Shown one piece after another: positions 56,564 through 64,000 of a stretch of 64,000 bases of DNA (within the stretch, counting starts at the first letter, position 1; each line of letters starts with the position of its first letter). This DNA is from Psococerastis gibbosa. Taxonomy: Eukaryota > Arthropoda > Insecta > Psocodea > Psocidae. The DNA lies in assembly GCA_963971405.1 (NCBI GenBank), contig OZ020487.1:41699039-41763038 (forward strand), in the 5' to 3' direction. The notes beneath the pieces were generated by a model. It searched no databases and was not told where the DNA came from. It worked only from the letters and a program-made list of their open reading frames with translations. The position numbers and the translations under genes are program-made.

Positions 56564-59430
56564 GTGAGTTTGAATCCTTTCTGCCTTCCCCTTCCCCCTC
56601 TCAATGAAAAACCCGTACAAATATTGTTGAGGTGCGTCCTGGGCAGTGTTTCTTTCAAGCACCTCTCCGGGGGAGGGGGAGTATAACTCCCCCGGATCCC
56701 AAAGTTACGCCCCCCCCCCCCCCGAAAGCCCCAACCCTCGATAGCCAATGACCCCACAACACAGCATTACGCAGTCAGTCATGTCAAAAAAATGTAGACA
56801 AGATGCGACTCTAGGCAGACCACCACAGAGATATTGAATGGAGCTTAAAGATTCTCTCAAGATTGTATTTAGAGCTTGCTCCCCAGAGAACAATAATTGC
56901 AATTCATATTGTTATGAATGAGTCATGTTATCGTAACTATACTGTAGATTTGTACCGACGTGCCTATCGCTCTCCGCGGAGCCTGTCTGGCGGGGCAGTT
57001 ACAATCATGAGCTGCAGCGCGACCAGGACATAAAGATAACGAAGCAATGAGTTTCTTTCATACCTCAAATGAATGTTCATGCATGTACAGTACAATAGAA
57101 CTCCAATTACGCTAATCTATTGGGGACCTCTATTGTAATGTACTATATAATTGGGTACCTAATTGGAGTTTTTCAACAAACGAAAATTTAAGTAGTTTTG
57201 ACGGTAGCCGTGTGTTTTATTAATTTAATTGAGCAGTAGTACATTACGGGAAATAGTCATGAACGATCCGGAATCGAGGCGATCGAGGACATATACTGCT
57301 AATTATTCCCAAAGACGGTGCCGAACCATAAGCCAATAGGCCAATAGCCGCAAGGTCCGGACCCTCTGACCCCTCCCCCAAATATATTAACTTACACTAG
57401 TACACTAGACAACAATGGGTTTACAGTGGGAATTATAAATAATTTATTATGTTATTTAATGTTTATAATCCATTGAACCTGGCCGCCGACCCCCCCCCCC
57501 CCCCTAAACTAAATTGGAGGCAAAATCCGCCCTTGTAATAGCGGTGAAATGGTGCCTAGGAGCATTGGCGTTTCCATGTAGCAAATTTCCAAAATAAAAA
57601 AATAAAATAGTGGCAAATTAAAAATAAATAAACTGGACACTGTTTACTAGCTTTATTAGCTTCTGCTCTTTTATAAAACGTACTTCTTCTAATGGTTTTG
57701 TAAATCATTAACTTCGTGGTTGCGGATGTCAGTCTTGACTTAAGTACCTAATTTTAGGTTGGCGAAGTATGCTCTGCTGACTACGATCGTTCTTCTGTCT
57801 GCCAGGAGCGGGAGAAGTTTAGAGAAAACACTTAGATTTTAGAGGCAAAGAATATAACTGCTTTTCAAAGGGGGGGGGGGGAGCAATTCCTGAAAATCGC
57901 TGCGACCGCCTCTGCTGTCTGTGCTAGTATTGTTACTTCTCCTAGGTAAACGAAACTCTTCGAAGGTCATCCCTTCTACCGTCCATGAACCAATGGTCCC
58001 AGATCTTTCCATAATGAAACCTTCTGGAAATGTTATTTATCGCAGCCAGTATGGTGAAGCTATAGAGAATTCTTCTTGCACGTGAAAGTGCGCTCTAAGC
58101 TTCTTTCACCGCCCTACGTAGCGACAGTTGCTGCTGTTTATTCTTACACGCTCTCATGTTTTATTTACATAGTTAAGTTCAAAGTGTTTTTAATCGCCCA
58201 AATCGTTTGCCGAATAAACAACTCGTGCTTTTATTGTTCCATTTTATTTCTAACAGTGGTTCTTTATTCATCAGTTGCATCCATCTTTTTTTTTTCAATG
58301 AAGTAGCAGATTGAGAATGAATTGCCTGTGTTTTAAACAGACTACCTTACTGTAGTTGTATGTGAAGACTAAAGAATAATGAAATGAAATGAAATGAAAT
58401 GAAAATACGACTTTATTGTAAACAAAACAAAAGGCGAACAATAATGAGAGAAAATTGCGTTCTAATTCCCATTTTCACCCGCTCGGACACTCTAACAAAG
58501 CATAGACAACAGATCTGAAGACTACCTACTATAAAGAATTTTCTAATTGCCTTTAATCTTAGGCGCAAATTACGCAGACAGTCTTTAATGTCTGCTACCA
58601 CGCCAATATCTGGATCACTATCAAATGCGAGGTCGGTGTAACTAGCGCCTTGTTGAAGAATGAATTTAAGCGTAACAGAAATGAATTTATCATTACGTTA
58701 AAGTGGTTTTCTTAAGCCCCATATTCTGACTGAGACATGTGTTCCTGAAAATGGTGATCAAAAACAAAACAAAACTTGAACAAAACAATCAACTGAATGA
58801 CACAAAACCAATAGATGATTGAGAATACTTACTTTGCTTTATCAAGTCCGAGGTAAAGACTCCATCCTATTGTGCCACCCTCAGAGACGCCAAGTTTTGA
58901 AAATTCTGGGGGGGGGGGCATGAATTCGGTACTCTGGAAAGTATTAAGAAAATGCATTGGTAAATGGTTACTTAAAATAACTAGAATGCAGAAAACGTTG
59001 ACCGACGCTCTTTCTATAAGATTATTGACTAAAGTTTATATCGAGGTTTTGTGCCTCTTCATTGTGAATGCCCTTTGCTTCTGGGGGGGGGGGGGGGCGC
59101 TGCCCCCCAGAAACTAGTCAGCGGAGGCAAGATGGACCGTGCCCCCCCCCCCCCCCCCCCAAGTCGGTGTCCCTGGCCACCATGACTTGAACTTGATTGT
59201 TACAAAAAAAAAAATTCCCCTAAAATGCTATTGCTTGCTGTCTGTCCTCTACTGTCATCTGGTCCTTGCACGATCGACGATCGACGACCTGCATGAAGCT
59301 AACGACAAAGCTTAATCTGCTCAATTTTGGGCCACCCATTAAATGCGTGTCTCCCTGGACAATCGAAGTAGCCTAAGTAGAAGTAAGTAAGTTAATACAA
59401 TTAGGCTGAATTGACAGATGATCGTTTCAG
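56564..59430 (+). other. Intron 3 of the eya-like gene
   Basis: It contains G/C-run transposon relics near 56655, 56710, 57490, 57870, 58908 and 59085-59160, and a (GAAAT)n run at 58378-58402. No further exon was recognised. Confidence 0.45.
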
Positions 59431-59566
59431 GTGTCAAATCGGAAGAAAGGAGCACAAGCGGTGCAGACTTGTCAAGTCCTTCGGCCGGTCTGTACTCGGC
59501 ACATGCAGATGTTTACGACAAGGACTACAATCAAGCTTACCAGTCCGCACATCAATACTACAACAG
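59431..59566 (+). CDS. eya: Eya-like exon 4, VKSE motif and start of the Tyr-rich segment (residues 100-145)
   Basis: The acceptor ATCGTTTCAG|G and donor AACAG|GTATGA bound 136 nt: a split Gly codon, 44 full codons and a split Ser codon. The peptide begins VKSEERSTSGADLSSP and continues with six tyrosines (VYDKDYNQAYQ...QYYN). V-K-S-E fits the sumoylation consensus, and a comparable VKTE or VKSE followed by Ser-rich sequence occurs in vertebrate and fly Eya as I recall them. This is the best single family signature in the window. Confidence 0.72.
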
Positions 59567-59680
59567 GTATGAACCGGCAATAGGAGGCACATGGTATAAT
59601 GAGTCAATAAGCTACACGCTAGTCGCTACTAGCTACAATAGTATAGTCTTGACAGCCAGCGCCCATATGCCAAGTTGAAT

Positions 59681-61633
59681 CAGTGGCGGCGCTAGAAATT
59701 TGATGGCGGGGGGGGCCATGGGGGGGGGGGCATGACTTCTATCTGGGGGGGCCACTGAAAATACAAAACATATTTCATTGGGAGTAGGATTGGCGTAAAT
59801 TCCCAAAATTTCTGGGGGGGGGGGGGCTTTAGGACTCCAAGACTTTAATTAATATTACTCATTCACTTCTGAAGTCTGCCTAACAAATTATATGACTTTA
59901 TTATTATTTAAATTTTATTTTTTAAATGTGTATAAGATACATTATACTTGTACATTATGAAATACACTAAACTATTCAAGTTCAGTAAAACAAAAAATTA
60001 AACAGTTAACTTTTTTTCGAAATTTTAAAAATTGAAACAAAATTGTTTTTAATTTCCTGAAATATTTTACAAGTTCTGACACGCTCAGCAACCTAGCCGT
60101 CTCATTCTCTATAATGCAGTTCTGAATGGTGGTACCAGGCGCAGAGAAAGGTGGGCTGGAGGTTTCCCCCGGGGGGAACAATTTATAAATAATATATACA
60201 GTATCTTACAGTTTGGGTCTATTTATCAGTTTTTTTCTCCGTGGGAGACCCCCGGGCCCCCCTTCCCCAGGGTATAACATGTGCAAACCCTCACTAATCT
60301 ATATTATAAAAATGAATCGGAAAATGTGTTGGTAAGCGCATAACTCAACAACGCCTTGACCAATTTGGACAATTCTTTTTTTTTAATGTTCATTGAAGTT
60401 CAACGATGGTTTTTACAGCGAAAAAAATTTCGAATAATTGCCGGAAAAACTCTAAAAACAGCCCTTTTCTTTTTCCATACAAACGTTTTCTAACTAAAAC
60501 GTTGAGTCAATTTGAGCTTTATGTTTCGCTTATAAGCGAAATTCTCTTCTTTGTTTGTGTCCGGACCTCAAAAAAGGGAGACTTCCATGTCCATAAGCTA
60601 AGTGCAGGGGACTCTTCTAGAGGGGTCACGAGTTGTGGAGTGCCGCTGTGCCGGTACCTGAGTTGCCTCTTAGGAATGGGGGTTGTGTGCAACGCCAGTT
60701 TATCATATTATTTTGTATTTGTTAGGTAACTACTTGGTTAAGCTAAGTGCAGGGGACTATTGTGGAGTGCCTCTGTGCCGGTACCTGCTTGTTTTAGATT
60801 CAACAACTAAATAGGGCCACTACGACCATTCTCATGTGTCATGCGAGCCCCGAAGGGGCGAGCTGGGTAATGCCCAATGCGAGGTCCCGAAGGGCGAGCT
60901 GCCACCCACCGCAGGCGCAAGGGGGGTGGGGCCGCGAAGCGGTCCCAATCCCCGCTTGTAGGGTATATATATATTTAATTAATTAGTGAGGGTTTGCGCA
61001 TGTTATACCCTGGAGAAGGGGGACCCGGGGGTCTCCCACGGAGAAAAAAAATTGATAAATGGGCCCAAATTAGTAAGGTTTTACGGATTTTGCAAGCAGT
61101 ACGTATAGTTGCGATTTTACCGACGAATAAACATGCCACACAGGGGGGCCTCGGGGTCTCCCACGGAGAAAAAGTTTGAAAAAATAGGTCTGAAGTATTG
61201 GGGTTTTAAGCATTTTGAGTAATTTATTTTTGTGAAAGTAATTAGTCAATATGTTGATTTTTTTTTCATGATACATTTCATTTGAAATAAGCATACCAAG
61301 AATGAATGTCCCTTTCATTATTGTGGATACTATATGCCTTTCGCCCCCATAACGTCTTTGTCACCAGAAATTCTGGGGGGTGTTACGGGTGCCCCTGGGA
61401 GGGGCTTTCCCCCAGGACCCCCAATTCACGCCAATGGGGAGTAGGCATACCGTAATGGAAGTAAGTAACTTGTTACCACTTGTGTCGGACGTCTTTGATG
61501 AATTACAATAATTTTTCAATTTAACCAAATGTCAAATATCTCAAAAGTGGGGGGGGGGCCCAGGGGGGGGCCGGAGAAACTGTTGGGGGGGCCAGGCCCC
61601 CCCCCCCCGGGCACCCCCGTAGCGCCGCCACTG
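59681..61633. mobile_element. 1.95-kb hAT-like composite element in intron 4
   Basis: The ends CAGTGGCGGCGCTA and TAGCGCCGCCACTG are exact 14-bp inverted repeats. The flanks AGTTGAAT (59673-59680 and 61634-61641) are an exact 8-bp duplication. The insertion splits a GHLR-family repeat (CCAAGTTGAAT|CCGCCAGAACAGGG). Inside lie G-runs, an inverted-repeat pair (60212-60298 / 60984-61070), a GC-rich hairpin block and a copy of the 35340-35650 repeat. No transposase. Confidence 0.75.
60299..60960. mobile_element. Insert with Helitron-like features between inverted repeats
   Basis: It starts TCTATATTATAAAAATGAAT, as many arthropod Helitron-like repeats do, and ends in GC hairpins followed by CCCCGCTTGTAGGGTATATA. 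No Rep/helicase is encoded. The identification is from general resemblance only and needs a library search. Confidence 0.35.
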
Positions 61634-61802
61634 AGTTGAATCCGCCAGAACAGGGCCTGTTCAAAACTACAGCAAACTTGGTAGTGTGCACAGCGTTGGC
61701 AGGGAAACATGGTGGGACATGATAACGCGCTTAAACTGCCAGTGAGTCAGTGTCGAGTCCTGGTCACCTCCGAATTAATCGTGTGATTTTGCTATGTTCC
61801 CC

Positions 61803-62276
61803 AGCGGCCCGATCATGGCAATTTTAATACCAGACTTAACAAAGCAAATCATTAAAAATTTGGCTAATGGAAGTTGTAGAAGACTGCTTCATGCATCATG
61901 TAATAGGAAATATTAAATTTTTTGGCGCCTTAGTTCTTTCATAAATACCAGAACGGACTGAAATTATGCGCATTCTGGGATTTTTCGAAGAACTACAGAA
62001 CTGAAAAGTAAAAATACCCGATTATATGATCCACGAAGTAGTCTTCTACAACTTGAGCCAAATCTTTAATGACGTGCTTTGTTAATTAAATAAAAAATAA
62101 AAAGTCCATAAAAACAACAAATTTTGGGGTGCTCATTTTCTTCATCTTAATATAATACCCTGGTATTAAAAATGTAAACAAGATAATTTTACAACGGAAA
62201 GTGCTATTCAAAATTTGTTTGTTTACAGTTTTAATCCCTGGAGTAAGTTAATACCAATCGCCATGATCGGGCCGCT
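61803..62276. mobile_element. MITE with 17-bp AGCGGCCCGATCATGGC ends, holding another MITE
   Basis: AGCGGCCCGATCATGGC (61803-61819) is exactly inverted at GCCATGATCGGGCCGCT (62260-62276). The subterminal TTTTAATACC and GTTAATACC follow. The relative of 8338-8694 lies inside at 61838-62135. It ends about 180 bp before exon 5. Confidence 0.6.
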
Positions 62277-62458
62277 GCTTTACGGTACACTCCTTCCGTG
62301 CGTGGCATGACTAGAAAATGCTGCAAATCTGGGACTCGATATTTGGAGAAATAATCGGAGTACTTACACTATTCCTAATTGCCCTTTGTATACAAATATT
62401 TGCAGGAGCCTTCAGTTTACCTAAAATTTTCTAATATCTTTTCATTTGTGTATCATAG

Positions 62459-62705
62459 CGTACAAGCTTACAGTAACCAAGGGACTGGCTTCATGAATTC
62501 GAATCTGTACAACAGTCAAAGCTACGCACACGCAGCTCTCGAGCACACGTCCTACAGGCAACTGACTGCTCAGTCAAAATCAACCCCCTACATCGGCGCC
62601 TACCCCCCTTCGGGGGCTTCCTTCGGACCTGCCTCCTCCGGCTGTGCATACTCCTCGGGATATAACTACAATTCAAGTCAAACTTTTTCTTCCTCCTCTT
62701 CTCAG
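62459..62705 (+). CDS. eya: Eya-like exon 5, Tyr/Ser-rich transactivation segment (residues 145-227)
   Basis: The acceptor is TTTGTGTATCATAG|C, with a CTAAT branch-like sequence about 25 bases upstream, and the donor is CTCAG|GTGAGT, phase 0. It gives 82 full codons with nine tyrosines spaced among Ser, Gly, Asn, Ala and Pro, ending in a Ser run (QTFSSSSSQ). This composition matches the poorly conserved Tyr-rich activation domain of Eya proteins. The next exon is not in the window. An antisense frame across the same bases is a shadow. Confidence 0.72.
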
Positions 62706-64000
62706 GTGAGTTGATAGTCTAAGTTCGGGAGGCGAAACCACCTATGGGCTTTGGGTGAGTCTCTGCGGTGCCCAGGGGTCCCAAAGGCTTGGAGGTACCC
62801 AAACCAGAGGGCCAGAATTTTGTAGTGATCTCAATTTTGTAAAAATAATTATTTTAAGATAGCCACTGTAAAGTCGAACACATTGCTTAGTAATGATTGT
62901 TTCAAGATACTTCCACGGGGCAAAGCCATTGCTGTTGTGCTGATTAGGAACGTATTTGTAATTCACGATTTCTGTTTTCTAACCGGTCCCTTATAAGGCT
63001 TATTAAGCCTATGTCGGCTTTGTTAATAATATTGTACAAAAATGTAGGTGTACCGGGTACAGGGAAGGAGTGGGGCAATGTTTTTACTCTGCTAAAGGGC
63101 CATTTTAATGCCAAATTTATGCCACCCCCCTCCTTATAGCTGACGTTTTTTGTTTTGTATTGTTTCTAAAAGGTTAATCGCGTATAAACAATTTAATGAA
63201 TGTATCCGATTAACTTGTACAATCGCCTCAGTCAGTAACCTAATAGGTACTTGTGTCCAGTCACGAAACGTCTCCGATGGCAAGGTGTGTAGAGACTAGC
63301 ACAAGGTACGACGTTACAACGTACACGTTACCACTTTGCCACCGAAGTGATCTACTAATTTGCAGAATTTTTAGTAGTTTTTTGTAGAATCCCCTCCTGG
63401 TCCACGCGTCCATCACTAGCAAGTTCGCTTTTCAGTCTATTTTATAACCCGTTCTATATCAGTTACATAAATGTATACTGTATACACTATACAGTCTGTA
63501 CTATTGTACTGTTTTTAGAAGTGCCAACAATAGCATTTGATTACAAAATAGGTGCATGTCAACCCTACAATTTTTGAATTAGGCAATCGGTGTAAGCTAA
63601 TAAGGGGTAAGCTAGTTCAGGGGTTCTCAAAGTGTGGGTCACGAAAAATTTCCAAGTGGGTCGCGGCGTGGTCTCGTCTGCCAGTTATACACTAGATAGA
63701 ATTGAATTGATTGACAAGTTTTTTTTCAATTCAAGTCATATATTTTTTAAAGATTGGTGGGAACAGGATTGGTGGCCAAAATCGATAAAAAAAAACGCGG
63801 AAACCCACCATTTTCTGCTTACAATTTCAAAAATTTTCCTCCGGGGGAGAAACCCGGGCCCCTTTTTTAAGTCGTAATAATAATGCGTGGAAAACCGTTT
63901 CCTTTGGTCCATTCTGTGAAACTTGGCCCATGGACTGTAAGGCTATTTTTCAGGAAGGAAATCGAAGTATAAATTGCAATGTAAAATTTAGTGGGTCGCG
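62706..64000 (+). other. Start of intron 5
   Basis: No exon was recognised. A SINE-3 copy lies at 63170-63348. The last ~400 bases include a short transposon-like end (GGTTCTCAAAGTGTGGGTCA near 63621). Confidence 0.4.
63170..63348 (-). repeat. SINE-3 copy
   Basis: Minus orientation: AAGGTTAATCGCGTATAAAC, CGTCTCCGATGGCAAGGTGT, AGAGACTAGCACAAGG and TTGCCACCGAAGTGATC. Confidence 0.5.

Larger units (their letters stand above)
15432..62705 (+). other. eya: eyes absent-like gene, 5' part (five exons, gene continues to the right)
   Basis: Seen: five exons with consensus splice borders join in frame into 227 codons (48+59+191+136+247 nt); intron phases are 0, 2, 1, 2 and 0. The product has an acidic Ser/Pro-rich part (residues 17-100) followed by a Tyr/Ser-rich part (101-227), and no folded domain is recognisable. 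Known of the family: Eya proteins are transcriptional co-activators of Six/sine oculis factors with a variable Tyr/Ser/Pro-rich N-terminus and a conserved C-terminal haloacid-dehalogenase-type Tyr phosphatase domain. Inferred: the N-terminal start and the VKSE context match what I remember of insect Eya. The catalytic domain is outside the window, so the name rests on a low-complexity region. Alternative: another Tyr/Ser-rich transcription regulator. Confidence 0.62.

Noticed and set aside
59567-59678. Continuation of the exon 4 frame to a stop at 59678
   Set aside because: The frame reads through a good GTATGA donor into intron sequence; the spliced version stays in frame with exon 5.
1-64000. 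CRISPR arrays, operons, ribosome binding sites, phage or plasmid features
   Set aside because: The window is eukaryotic; the only regular short repeats are microsatellites and hexamer arrays.

Overview
The window is eukaryotic, AT-rich and dominated by interspersed repeats. The LINE tails and the gene content point to an arthropod. I suspect a non-insect arthropod such as a crustacean or chelicerate, but the sequence does not prove that. No bacterial-type genes, CRISPR array, rRNA or intact tRNA gene was found.

One real protein-coding gene is visible: the 5' part of a plus-strand gene that I read as eyes absent (eya). Five candidate exons (15432-15479, 53179-53237, 56373-56563, 59431-59566, 62459-62705) have GT/AG borders and phases that fit one another. 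They join into one open frame of 227 codons without a stop. The start (MLYNVPFYQN...), a VKSE motif after an acidic Ser/Pro segment, and a Tyr/Ser-rich stretch with 15 Tyr in 127 residues resemble the N-terminal transactivation half of Eya proteins. The catalytic C-terminal Eya domain would lie beyond the right edge. Intron 1 is about 37.7 kb; introns 2-4 are each about 3 kb.

Layout: 1-15.2 kb is upstream DNA filled with a LINE tail, inverted repeats, tRNA-like SINEs and small DNA transposons. Around 15.23-15.48 kb is a CpG-rich 5' leader with a short upstream ORF and the first coding exon. From 15.5 to 53.2 kb is intron 1. It holds copies of a ~0.9 kb family with TGCTTTCC ends, TA-flanked MITEs, TTA-flanked Harbinger-like MITEs, hAT-like elements with poly-G runs and 8-bp target duplications, SINEs, a 440-bp near-perfect palindrome, and a few repeat-poor islands that look like candidate regulatory modules. 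From 53.2 to 62.7 kb are exons 2-5 and their introns; intron 4 carries a 1.95 kb nested hAT-like insertion. From 62.7 to 64 kb is the start of intron 5.

The repeats are almost all non-autonomous: no intact transposase or reverse transcriptase is visible. Several nests (element within element within element) give a relative order of insertion. Repeat family names used below (GHLR, TGCTTTCC, R700, SINE-1 to SINE-3) are working labels of mine, based on comparisons made inside this window only. Motif-based regulatory calls are hypotheses.
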